From Nesterenkonia ebinurensis (GTDB taxonomy: Bacteria; Actinomycetota; Actinomycetes; Actinomycetales; Micrococcaceae): DNA of 43,250 bases. Made by a program: the position numbers and the translations under genes. The stretch's first letter is position 1, and the number at the start of each line of letters is the position of its first letter. Where the stretch lies: assembly GCF_008711175.1 (NCBI RefSeq), contig NZ_VWNF01000009.1:1-43250 (forward strand), in the 5' to 3' direction. This document shows positions 19,052 through 26,123 of this stretch, in pieces. The notes under the pieces were generated by a model, which saw only the letters and a list, made by a program, of their open reading frames with translations, had not been told where the DNA came from and searched no databases.

Positions 19052-19080
19052 TCCACGAGTGCCACCGCCTCAATACGACA
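19052..19080 (-). promoter_or_regulatory. Possible ECF42 autoregulated promoter
   Basis: On the minus strand TGTCGT (19080-19075), a 17-bp spacer and CGTGGA (19057-19052) lie upstream of the first DGPF gene. The ECF42 promoter described in Streptomyces has TGTCGA at -35 and a CGA/TC-like -10, so the match is partial. Autoregulation is usual for the family. Confidence 0.3.
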
Positions 19081-19150
19081 TCATCCCAGAGGCTCTCTTC
19101 AGGGACTCTGTGGATCACCCACCTCATGGCACACCCGTTGCACCAACCTT

Positions 19151-19187
19151 TGGTAAGCGATAACCTACCGTTCGTGATCACTTACCA
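19151..19187. promoter_or_regulatory. Inverted-repeat operator of the ArsR-type regulator
   Basis: TGGTAAG (19151-19157) and CTTACCA (19181-19187) are perfect inverted 7-mers. Extended, TGGTAAGCGATAACC and the reverse complement TGGTAAGTGATCACG agree at 12 of 15 positions, forming two long half-sites that flank and overlap the GTG start of the regulator. This fits autoregulation by an ArsR-type dimer. Confidence 0.5.
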
Positions 19188-19518
19188 AGGAGGAGTGCAG
19201 CTCGACGCCCTCGGCGACCCACGCCGTCGCGAGATCGTCGCACTGCTCTCCCAGGAGCCGGCCTCGGTCGGCACACTTGCTGAGCGGCTGCCGATCAGCC
19301 GCCCGGCGGTCTCCCAGCATCTGGGGATCCTCAAGACGGCCGACCTCGTACAGGTCCGCGCCGAAGGCACACGCCGCGTCTACTCCCTCGACCCGGCGGG
19401 CATCGCAGAGGTGCGCGCTTTCCTCGAGACCTTCTGGCGCGAGGATCTTCAGCAGTTCGCGGCATATGTGGAGCAGCAGGCCCGCACCGCCGACCAGGCA
19501 GACAAGGACATCCGATGA
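19174..19518 (+). CDS. ArsR-family transcription regulator
   Basis: About 114 residues from GTG 19174. The winged helix-turn-helix reads LDALGDPRRREIVALLSQEPASVGTLAERLPISRPAVSQHLGILKTADLVQVRAEGTRRVYSL in short consecutive blocks over residues 10-72. The C-terminal helix contains VRAFLETFW. No metal-binding Cys motif (CVC) is present, which fits the non-metal ArsR branch that sits beside SRPBCC/AHSA1 genes. Start choice is uncertain: GTG 19195 has AAGGAGG too close, and 19174 lacks a good site. The stop overlaps the next start (ATGA), so regulator and SRPBCC-VOC gene are coupled. The longer upstream open frame has no conserved sequence. Confidence 0.88.
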   Translation: MITYQGGVQLDALGDPRRREIVALLSQEPASVGTLAERLPISRPAVSQHLGILKTADLVQVRAEGTRRVYSLDPAGIAEVRAFLETFWREDLQQFAAYVEQQARTADQADKDIR

Positions 19519-20390
19519 CCGACACACTCAGTCCCGTCCAGGCCGAAGTCGTGGTGCCCGTGGACCCGGACACAGCCTTCAGGCTGTACGTCACCCGGCC
19601 CGGCCGGCAGCACCCGGCCGAAGGCCAGTCGGCTGGTCCGGCCGAGATCGTCTACGAGCCCTTCGCAGGCGGGAGGTGGTTCGAGCACGGGCAGGACGGC
19701 CGGGAGTACAAGTGGGGCCGCGTGCTGGTGTGGGAGCCCCCGCACCGGCTCGTGCTGGCATGGATGGTCGGCGCAGCCGCCGGCACCTGGGCCTACGACC
19801 CGGACCCTGACCACGCCAGTCGTGCCGAACTCACCTTCGAGCCCGCGGAGGGCGGCACTCGGGTACGTGTGGTCCACACCGGATTCGAGGCGCACGGTGC
19901 TGGAGCCGAATCGATCCGCCGCGGCGTCGGCGGCGGCAACGACTGGGCGCACGACCTCAGCGACCTGGCCCGCGCGGCGGAATCAGTGTCGGCACCACCA
20001 ATAGTGACAGGAGCACAGGTCAACCTCTTCTGCGACCACGTCGAATCAACCCTGGCCTTCTACACTGCCCTCGGCCTCATCGAGGCCTTCCGCTACCCTG
20101 TGCAGGGCGCACCGGAAGCCGTCGAGGTCGAGGCTGCCGGCATACGGATCGGGCTGCACGCTGCTGCTGTTGCCAACCGGCTCGCCGATCTCGGCGTCGC
20201 CTCCGGGGCCGACCCGGCGTCGGCCGAGCTGGCGCTGTGGGTCGACGACGTGGAGGCGATGTTCGCCACGGCGATCGCGGCAGGGGCGACGGCGCTCGCT
20301 GCGCCGACAGACTCCCCCGACGGGCGGCTGCGCTACGGCTGGGTGCACGACCCCGAGGGGCATCAGATCAAGTTCATCGAGCAGACCTGA
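19515..20390 (+). CDS. SRPBCC (AHSA1-like) and VOC domain fusion protein
   Basis: 291 residues in two modules. Residues about 1-155 form an AHSA1/START-like SRPBCC fold: AEVVVPVDPDTAFRLYV, EPFAGGRWFEHG, GRVLVWEPPHRLVLAW, LTFEPAEGGTRVRVVHTGFE. Residues about 165-291 form a VOC (glyoxalase/bleomycin-resistance-like) domain: AQVNLFCDHVESTLAFYTALGLIEAFRY and YGWVHDPEGHQIKFIEQ. These two domains are normally separate small proteins encoded side by side in ArsR operons; here they are one polypeptide. Both folds bind hydrophobic or small organic ligands. No catalytic role is established. The 4-bp overlap with arsR links its expression to the regulator. Confidence 0.88.
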   Translation: MTDTLSPVQAEVVVPVDPDTAFRLYVTRPGRQHPAEGQSAGPAEIVYEPFAGGRWFEHGQDGREYKWGRVLVWEPPHRLVLAWMVGAAAGTWAYDPDPDHASRAELTFEPAEGGTRVRVVHTGFEAHGAGAESIRRGVGGGNDWAHDLSDLARAAESVSAPPIVTGAQVNLFCDHVESTLAFYTALGLIEAFRYPVQGAPEAVEVEAAGIRIGLHAAAVANRLADLGVASGADPASAELALWVDDVEAMFATAIAAGATALAAPTDSPDGRLRYGWVHDPEGHQIKFIEQT

Positions 20391-20403
20391 CACGCGCCCC
20401 GCA

Positions 20404-20919
20404 TCAACGGAGAGATTCGATCGCTTGCACGAGCGGAGTCCACAGCTCCCTCAGTCGAGCGACCCATGGCTCGGCCATCCTGCCGGATCGAAGCCTCTGC
20501 TCAACGTCATTGAGAGAAACCCACTCGTAGGCGGCAACTTCGAGGCAGTCCGGGAGAACAGTTGAGGACTCGGGGACAGGAACGACATACAGGTCGAAGA
20601 GGGCGCTCAGTTCGGTGAACCGACCGATCGGCACCAGGGCAGCCGCAGGTACTGCCAACCCCGTCTCCTCATGCAACTCGCGACTCGCAGCCGCTGCACT
20701 CGTTTCTCCTGTTAGCACGCTACCCCCAGGGAACTCCCAATCGAGTGGAAACTCCTTATTCGCAGCACGCTGCGTCAGCAGGACTGCACCATCCCGTCGG
20801 AACGCACACGTGGCAACGACCACGTGAAATCGGCCATCTGGCCAGCCAGGTGCACCACGGCGGTATGTCTCCCCTGTTGGCCTGCCGTCCTCATCGGTGA
20901 CGTCCCAGTACTCGTCCAT
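20404..20919 (-). CDS. Nudix hydrolase
   Basis: 171 residues from ATG 20919, chosen for GAGGGA directly upstream; the frame upstream has no conserved residues. The Nudix box is complete: G(x5)E(x7)REL(x)EE(x)GL in [24 protein letters not shown] (split about 66-89). The N-terminus [22 protein letters not shown] resembles the YfcD/isopentenyl-diphosphate-isomerase-like Nudix group. Substrates are probably nucleoside or other diphosphate derivatives. It is convergent with the SRPBCC-VOC gene, with 13 bp between the stops. Confidence 0.9.
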   Translation of the reverse strand: MDEYWDVTDEDGRPTGETYRRGAPGWPDGRFHVVVATCAFRRDGAVLLTQRAANKEFPLDWEFPGGSVLTGETSAAAASRELHEETGLAVPAAALVPIGRFTELSALFDLYVVPVPESSTVLPDCLEVAAYEWVSLNDVEQRLRSGRMAEPWVARLRELWTPLVQAIESLR

Positions 20920-21114
20920 TCCCTCGTCGCACATCTTGTTGTGAGAACACCTGAATCTGGGCCAGAACAGACAAAGCGTTATCTCGTCCACTAAGAGGTT
21001 ACGCGAATAGGCGTTAAATCCGAAGTAGACCGCATTTCAGCATGGAGAACCATCTGGACTCGAGTGCAGACCGGTTCAATCGGACTCCGGTTCAGCGTGA
21101 ATGCCCAGGCAGCC

Positions 21115-21627
21115 CTACAGGATCGCCCTCATCGCTGGCCATCGGGTTTCCTCAAAGCCAGCCCGCTCGTACATGCGCCTGCCGGTCTCTGTCGCCATCA
21201 ACTCGGCACGCTCGATGCCTGTTCCACGGGCCCAATCCATGACGGCGTTGAACGCCTCGCGGCCATACCCCAAGCCGCGGTGTTCGGGGAACGTGCTGAC
21301 ATTGCTGATCAAGAGGTCTCGCCCCTCCGGACAGGCCGGAGAAGGAGCCGCGTCGCGGATCGCACCGACGGCTGCAGCGACGACCTCCTCGTCCGTCCGG
21401 ACCACAAAGAACCCATAGTCAGGGGCATCGATTCGCTCCGCAAACCATGTGTGAGCTGCGTCCTGCCAACCCGGCGTATCCGTTTCCACACCCATAGCCC
21501 GGAACATCTCCACCCGCAGTTCGACCAGGGCCTGGACATCGTCAACAGTTGCCCGGCGTGCGCGGGCGCTCGTCGTCCCATCGCCACGGGGCGTGATCTT
21601 GTCAGTGATTTCCAACGATCTCCCCAT
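21115..21627 (-). CDS. GNAT-family N-acetyltransferase
   Basis: About 170 residues from ATG 21627. The fold runs RRATVDDVQALVELRVEMF, FFVVRTDEEVVAAAVGAI, the acetyl-CoA motif A NVSTFPEHRGLGYGREAFNAVMDWAR (with RGLGYG), and ERAELMATETGRRMYERAGFEET. Substrate unknown. The frame stays open another 127 codons upstream, but that part matches a different family (a dienelactone hydrolase C-terminus), so I place the real start at the internal ATG, although its ribosome site is weak. If translation begins upstream, the product is a 297-residue chimera. Confidence 0.8.
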   Translation of the reverse strand: MGRSLEITDKITPRGDGTTSARARRATVDDVQALVELRVEMFRAMGVETDTPGWQDAAHTWFAERIDAPDYGFFVVRTDEEVVAAAVGAIRDAAPSPACPEGRDLLISNVSTFPEHRGLGYGREAFNAVMDWARGTGIERAELMATETGRRMYERAGFEETRWPAMRAIL

Positions 21628-21744
21628 CTCGTCTGGCCGGCCACGCACCGAGCTGGGCGACCAGACCGTGGAGACCTTTGGAAAGCTGTCTGTGATCAAC
21701 TTAGGAGAGCTCAGCAAGAAATGCCAGTCTGCGCTGGATGAGAA

Positions 21745-22008
21745 GATCGCCTGCTTCGGGTCATAGGAAGCCAGCAACGAGTCTGCGAACAGGTGCGCGG
21801 TATCAGAGTGGAGGAAGAGTTCGGCCGTCGGCTCCGAATCCAGTTCGCCGGCGAACTCCAGGTCTTCAGCAAACCATTGGTGATCCACCCCTCCATGAAT
21901 CTGCACAGGCAAACCCAGCGGCCACTGACCGCACTCTGAAACCGGGTGGTAGGACTCGAAGAAGAGCGCACCCACAGCACCGGCTCGGGTTTGCACCAGT
22001 TTCGTCAA
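21745..22008 (-). pseudogene. Dienelactone hydrolase family C-terminal remnant
   Basis: About 88 codons read VGALFFESYHPVSECGQWP, PVQIHGGVDHQWFAEDLEF, ELFLHSDTAHLFADSLLASYDP. This is the C-terminal third of DLH-like alpha/beta hydrolases, including the catalytic-His region DTAHLFAD. The N-terminal part with the nucleophile Cys motif is missing, and the usual C-terminal helix is replaced by unrelated sequence that runs in frame into the GNAT gene. I read it as a gene fragment left by deletion. The 5' end may be a chance ATG. Confidence 0.6.
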
Positions 22009-22053
22009 CCGAATTACGGCACTAACAGACCTCTAGAGAGTTCTCAATCCAGC

Positions 22054-22452
22054 CTACGCGGTGGATTGCACACGCTCTCCCTTAGTGTCCCGGACATAGT
22101 CAGCAATGCAGAATTCATTACCATCGGGATCAGCCATGGTCTCGCCGCTTCCCGTGAACTGCCGCTCAAGCCGCCTGCCTCCCAGTTCTAGGATTAGCTC
22201 TACGGCCTCATCAACGTCGTCTACTGTGAAATCAAGGTGAACACGATTCTTCACACGCCGGGGCTCATCTACCCGTTGAAGGACCAGGGCAACTCCAGGC
22301 GCCACAGGCCCGACGGTGAGGTAGTCGCCGTTGCTCCGAGGCTGACCAGGCTCCACACCAAGGAGGCGGCCCCAAAAAGCGGCACTCACGACAAGATCCT
22401 GTACGTCCATCACAATACTTGGACGGCGCACAATTGCTCGCTCATTCATCAC
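22054..22452 (-). CDS. VOC-family (glyoxalase-like) protein
   Basis: 132 residues with the paired beta-alpha-beta-beta-beta modules of the vicinal oxygen chelate superfamily: VMDVQDLVVSAAFWGRLLGVEP, VALVLQRVDEP, RVHLDFTVDDVDEAVELILELGGRR and ETMADPDGNEFCIADYVRD. The HLDF histidine and the C-terminal Glu of NEFCI are at usual metal-ligand places. No neighbour identifies its substrate. Divergent from the lipoprotein operon, with a 112-bp gap between starts. Confidence 0.85.
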   Translation of the reverse strand: MMNERAIVRRPSIVMDVQDLVVSAAFWGRLLGVEPGQPRSNGDYLTVGPVAPGVALVLQRVDEPRRVKNRVHLDFTVDDVDEAVELILELGGRRLERQFTGSGETMADPDGNEFCIADYVRDTKGERVQSTA

Positions 22453-22564
22453 ACCACCATAGCTATGAAGTCAGCACCCCGTATGTGACGCAGGGGCCGG
22501 TGCCGGAAATGTACCTGGTGAGAGAGCGAACAGCTCACGTAGAGTCGCAACCAGGAGGCTAGAG

Positions 22565-23128
22565 ATGTTTGTCCACCGCACGCGAGTTCCGGTTCGGCTG
22601 CTGGCCGCTGCTGCACTCGGCGGCTTGGCACTGACCGCCTGCGCCGATGCCGCCGATGACCAGACACCGCCCTATGACCCTGACTCACAGGATCTGCTGC
22701 CCACGGAGAACGCCGAGTCACCCCAGAACAACGCTGAGCCGCACTGGTGGATCGAGGAGCACAGCGCCGAGGACCTCCGCTTCCTGGTGCAATACCTCGA
22801 CAACCCCGAGGGCGCAGAAATCGGCTACAACGCCGCGCTGATCGAAGGCGAACTCGCCGTGGACGAGGAGACCGGCTGCATCGGGATCGACCCGAGCATT
22901 GACGGGATGGAAGGAGAGTTCACCATCGCAGTGTTCCCCGAAGGCACCGAGTTCCGAGACCAGGACACCCTCTACGTCCCCGCAGAAGGCACCGGCGGAG
23001 AACTTCAGATCGGTGACCAAGTCAGCTTCGGCGGCTCCAACACCTCCCCGGAACGAGTGGCCGAGATCGCCGAGGACGAGCTGACCTGCACCGGGGAGCA
23101 TTACTGGGGCGTGAATCCGGAACTCTGA
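22565..23128 (+). CDS. Secreted lipoprotein of unknown function
   Basis: 187 residues. The signal peptide has basic residues (HRTRVPVRL), a hydrophobic core and a lipobox LTAC with the lipidated Cys near residue 26, so it is anchored outside the membrane. The mature part is acidic (typical of salt-tolerant actinobacteria), with a compact domain around GELAVDEETGCIGIDP and a C-terminal ELTCTGEHYWGVN; two cysteines may pair. AGGAGG precedes ATG 22565. Its stop overlaps the start of the ECF sigma gene by one base, so it may sense or respond in that sigma pathway. Family not recognised. Confidence 0.75.
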   Translation: MFVHRTRVPVRLLAAAALGGLALTACADAADDQTPPYDPDSQDLLPTENAESPQNNAEPHWWIEEHSAEDLRFLVQYLDNPEGAEIGYNAALIEGELAVDEETGCIGIDPSIDGMEGEFTIAVFPEGTEFRDQDTLYVPAEGTGGELQIGDQVSFGGSNTSPERVAEIAEDELTCTGEHYWGVNPEL

Positions 23129-23640
23129 TGGGTACCGCGGCATTCGAGCAGTTCTACCGGGAGCACTACGGCTCCATCCTGGCTACTGCCCATCTGCGTC
23201 TGGGCGACTACGCAGAGGCCCAGGACATCACCGCGGAGACCTTTCGCGTGATCTGGCAACGGCACCAAGACGGCCGCTCCCCCACTGTGCCCGCCGCCTT
23301 TCAGACACTGCGCAATCTGACCGGAAACGAATACCGACGACGACGCCGCAGCCAGGACCTCGTGACGAAACTCACCTCAGTCACTAGCTCCCGACCCGTA
23401 GAGGACGCACCTGCGGACATTGATCTGCTGCAGGCCGTCGCGGAGCTCAAGGAGGCCGACCGTGAGCTGCTCTACCTGGCCTACTGGGCGGATATCGAGC
23501 TCAAAGACATCGCTGGGATCCTGGAGCTCAAACCGGGCACGGTACGGATGCGGCTCAAACGTCTGCGTGAGCATCTGGCAGCGAAACTCGGCGAAGACTC
23601 GGACACGCAGACAAAGGAGGCGACCCATGAACGCCATTGA
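23128..23640 (+). CDS. ECF-type RNA polymerase sigma factor
   Basis: A 170-residue sigma-70 family factor with only regions 2 and 4. Region 2 is about 5-70 (FEQFYREHYGSILATAHLRLGDYAEAQDITAETFRVIWQRH in consecutive blocks). Region 4 is about 105-155 (LKEADRELLYLAYWADIELKDIAGILELKPGTVRMRLKRLREHL). It starts at ATG 23128, overlapping the lipoprotein stop, and its own end overlaps the next gene by 14 bp. This three-gene arrangement suggests a signalling unit with the following membrane protein as anti-sigma factor. Its regulon is unknown. Confidence 0.88.
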   Translation: MGTAAFEQFYREHYGSILATAHLRLGDYAEAQDITAETFRVIWQRHQDGRSPTVPAAFQTLRNLTGNEYRRRRRSQDLVTKLTSVTSSRPVEDAPADIDLLQAVAELKEADRELLYLAYWADIELKDIAGILELKPGTVRMRLKRLREHLAAKLGEDSDTQTKEATHERH

Positions 23641-24469
23641 GGAACGCATCCGGCGCGCCCAGCCCACAAACGCCCACCGAGGCATGCCGCTGAGTCCCCG
23701 GGCCGAACAGGAGCTGGCTGAGCTGACCGGCAGCACCACCGAAGAGCCGCGGAAGGAAGACAGCACTGAGAGTGCCCCGGGCAATAAGGCGAGGCGACGG
23801 CGTCGCTCCGCTCACGCCTCTGAATCGCCTCAGGAGCCCACAGGTAAGCGCGCGGCTCCACCCGGCTCAATCCGGCGCCGTCGTATTCATCAGTGGACCC
23901 TGGCTGCGTGCCTGGTGACAGTCGCTGCCGCCGTCGGATACCAGTTCATCAGCCAGCAGGATCCCGCACCTCTGGCGGAGAACCAGGAAGAGACGGCTGA
24001 GGAGCAAACCGACTCCGGGGAGCTGATGACTGACGCTGACTATCCCGTCTATCCCACCCTGGATGAGGCTCTGAATCAATCCACCGCAGTGGTCCTGGGC
24101 ACCCCCCTGAGCTCAGAAGCTGGACCAGATGAGCATGGCATCGAGGTCACTCGCACCACATTCGAGGTCGCAGATGCCCTCTATGGCCCAGCTCTTGATG
24201 GCGAGGTCATTGAGGTGGCGCAGACCGGAGCTCTGAACGGCCAACCCACCAGTGTCTCGAACTACTACGTGCATTTGGAGGATGTGGAGGCTGATCAGCT
24301 CCTGCTCTTCCTCAGTACCTCCGATGGTTCCAGCAGCTTCTATCCGATCAACCCGATGGACGGGATCCACGCCGTGACCGGGGAGCGGATCTCCCCGGTC
24401 CAGTCCAACTATCTCGAGCTCCCGGACACCCTGGATGAGCTCCGCGAGATGCTGGAGAACTCAGACTAA
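23627..24469 (+). CDS. Single-pass membrane protein, possible anti-sigma factor
   Basis: 280 residues from ATG 23627, with AAAGGAGG just upstream and a 14-bp overlap with the sigma gene. The cytoplasmic N-terminal ~88 residues are charged and low-complexity (KARRRRRSAHASESPQEP), followed by one membrane helix (WTLAACLVTVAAAVGYQF, about 90-107) and an acidic outer domain of about 170 residues. I see no zinc-binding HxxxCxxC of ZAS anti-sigma factors, so the anti-sigma role rests on position alone. Codons around 52-70 contain a stretch sharing 18 of 20 bases with the repeat inserted in the DNA glycosylase gene. Confidence 0.75.
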   Translation: MNAIEERIRRAQPTNAHRGMPLSPRAEQELAELTGSTTEEPRKEDSTESAPGNKARRRRRSAHASESPQEPTGKRAAPPGSIRRRRIHQWTLAACLVTVAAAVGYQFISQQDPAPLAENQEETAEEQTDSGELMTDADYPVYPTLDEALNQSTAVVLGTPLSSEAGPDEHGIEVTRTTFEVADALYGPALDGEVIEVAQTGALNGQPTSVSNYYVHLEDVEADQLLLFLSTSDGSSSFYPINPMDGIHAVTGERISPVQSNYLELPDTLDELREMLENSD

Positions 24470-24491
24470 GTGGGGAAGGCGGCTGCCTGCG

Positions 24492-25007
24492 TTAGGCGCG
24501 GGATTCAGCCAGGCCGGTGAAGTGCTCCGCCACCGCCGGCCCGCCCTGGGGGTCGCGCGCGATGACCATAATCGTGTCATCGCCGGCAATGGTTCCCAGA
24601 ATCTCCTGGTTTCCGGAATGATCCACCGCACTGGCTAAGAACTGGGCGGCTCCGGGCGGGGTGCGCAGCACCACCAGATTGGCACTGGCCTCTGCTGAGA
24701 TCAGCAGATCCCGGCAGAGCGAGGCCAGTTTGGCGGTGGACGTCTCAGCTATATCGGCCTGGAACTCCCGCTCATGGCCCTCAGCAGGCACCGCGTAGAT
24801 CAGCCCGCCTTCAGTCGAACGCACACGAGCCGCCCCCAGTTCCACCAAGTCGCGAGAGAGCGTGCCCTGAGTGACCTTCACCCCAGCCTCAGCGAGCTTG
24901 GCGGCCAATTCGGCCTGGGAACGGATCGAGGACCGACTGATCAGCTCGCGGATCTTGGCATGGCGAGCTGTTTTGGTGGTCGGGGTCTGTCGGGCAGGTT
25001 CGCTCAC
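24492..25007 (-). CDS. argR: Arginine repressor
   Basis: 171-residue ArgR. The N-terminal winged helix (about 10-80) has the TPTTKTARHAKIRELISRSSIRSQAELAAKL region and VTQGTLSRDLVELGAARVR (recognition). The C-terminal arginine-binding, hexamer-forming domain has VVLRTPPGAAQFLASAVDHSGNQEILGTIAGDDTIMVIARD in consecutive blocks (about 108-150). It binds ARG boxes with arginine as corepressor. GTG 25007 overlaps the argF stop (GTGA), and a GGGAGGG site precedes it. A duplicated 10-mer CGCTCACCCT (25001-25020) lies at this junction. Last gene of argCJBDFR. Confidence 0.96.
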   Translation of the reverse strand: MSEPARQTPTTKTARHAKIRELISRSSIRSQAELAAKLAEAGVKVTQGTLSRDLVELGAARVRSTEGGLIYAVPAEGHEREFQADIAETSTAKLASLCRDLLISAEASANLVVLRTPPGAAQFLASAVDHSGNQEILGTIAGDDTIMVIARDPQGGPAVAEHFTGLAESRA

Positions 25008-25984
25008 CCTCGCTCACCCTCCCGCACCAGCCGGACCGTCTCATCGTCAGTCAGACCGGACTCCACCAGCAGCCAGGCCATCAGTGCCTTCTGGGCGTGC
25101 AGTCGGTTCTCAGCCTCATCCCAGACCACAGACTGCGGACCGTCGATCACATCTGCGGTGATCTCGGCACCCCGGTAGGCGGGCAAACAGTGCAGAACCA
25201 GGGCGGCGTCGGCAGCTTTGGCCAGAGCCTTGGCGCTGACCTGGTAGTCGCCAAAGACCTGCATCCGCTGGTCCTTCTGCTCTTCCTGGCCCATAGAGAT
25301 CCAGGTATCGGTGGCCACCGCATCAGCCCCGCCCAGCGCGGTGTCCGGGTCAGTGGTGATGGTGACCTTGCCACCGGTCACCGCTGCCCGATCCTCGGCT
25401 GTCCGAATGATCCGCTCCTGAGGCAGGTAGCCCTCCGGTCCAGCGATTCGCACATCCATCCCAGCGTTGACCCCCGCCAGCAGATAGGAGTTGGCCATGT
25501 TGTTGGCCGCATCCCCCAGGTAGGCCAGGGACTTGCCGGCCAATGTGCCCAGCCGCTCGCGAATGGTGAGCAGGTCGGCCAGCAGCTGGCAGGGATGGTA
25601 GTCGTCGGTGAGCGCGTTGATCACCGGGACCCGGGAGCGCACGGCCATCTCCTCAAGCCCGGACTGAGCGTAAGTGCGCCAGATGATCAGACTGACCATA
25701 CGCTCCAGAACACCTGCGGTGTCGGCGATGGACTCTTTATGCCCCAGCTGGGAGTCACCGGGGTTGATCACCTCCGGATGGCCGCCCAGAGCTGCGATGC
25801 CCGCGGAGAAGGAGAACCTGGTGCGGGTGGAGGTCTTGTCGAAGATCACCGCGGCGGTCTGCGGTCCAGCCAGTGCCTTCACCGCGTAGGGACGCTGCTT
25901 CATCCAGGTGGCCAGGTTCAACACCCGGTCCAGCTCCTCGGGACTGAGGTCCAGATCGGTGAGGAAATGCCGGGTCTGACTCAT
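25004..25984 (-). CDS. argF: Ornithine carbamoyltransferase
   Basis: Converts ornithine and carbamoyl phosphate to citrulline. 326 residues from ATG 25984 (MSQTRHFLTDLDLSPEE), with GGAAGG upstream. The frame continues 24 codons further but reads through the intergenic inverted repeat. Signatures are KTSTRTRFSF (carbamoyl-phosphate site), the DYHPCQLLADLLT region (HPxQ) and LHCLPAYRG (ornithine site). Homotrimer by family. It follows argD by about 140 bp, the only sizeable gap in the arg operon, which holds the 26004-26069 palindrome; that could reduce or modulate argF expression. Confidence 0.96.
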   Translation of the reverse strand: MSQTRHFLTDLDLSPEELDRVLNLATWMKQRPYAVKALAGPQTAAVIFDKTSTRTRFSFSAGIAALGGHPEVINPGDSQLGHKESIADTAGVLERMVSLIIWRTYAQSGLEEMAVRSRVPVINALTDDYHPCQLLADLLTIRERLGTLAGKSLAYLGDAANNMANSYLLAGVNAGMDVRIAGPEGYLPQERIIRTAEDRAAVTGGKVTITTDPDTALGGADAVATDTWISMGQEEQKDQRMQVFGDYQVSAKALAKAADAALVLHCLPAYRGAEITADVIDGPQSVVWDEAENRLHAQKALMAWLLVESGLTDDETVRLVREGERG

Positions 25985-26003
25985 GAACACGTTTCCTTCC
26001 ACT

Positions 26004-26069
26004 GAGTGCGTGATTTGTGCAGTGTTTCTGGGCAATTTGCGGGCAAACTGCTGCACAAATCACGCACTC
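26004..26069. repeat. Perfect 19-bp inverted repeat between argD and argF
   Basis: GAGTGCGTGATTTGTGCAG (26004-26022) and CTGCACAAATCACGCACTC (26051-26069) are exact inverted copies around a 28-bp centre that continues the pairing imperfectly. In RNA this would be a very stable long hairpin inside the arg operon mRNA, 20 bp before argF. No T run follows, so it is not an ordinary terminator. The size and shape suit a small palindromic interspersed element. Confidence 0.85.
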
Positions 26070-26073
26070 GGCG

Positions 26074-26112
26074 TTGGAGATGGACGAGAGGAGGTTGGAG
26101 ATGAGTGAGAGG
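26074..26112. repeat. 21-bp tandem duplication
   Basis: TTGGAGATGgacGAGAGG (26074-26091) is followed by TTGGAGATGagtGAGAGG (26095-26112), a tandem unit with three mismatches, between the palindrome and the argD stop. It may be a local slippage product. Confidence 0.5.
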
Positions 26113-26123
26113 CCGGCTGACTG

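Noticed and set aside
18775-19173. Long N-terminal extension of the ArsR regulator
   Set aside because: ArsR proteins of this type are about 100-120 residues; the upstream frame is antisense to the DGPF gene and shows no homology.
25985-26056. 24-codon extension of ArgF
   Set aside because: It reads through the intergenic palindrome; ATG 25984 has a ribosome site and gives a normal-length enzyme.
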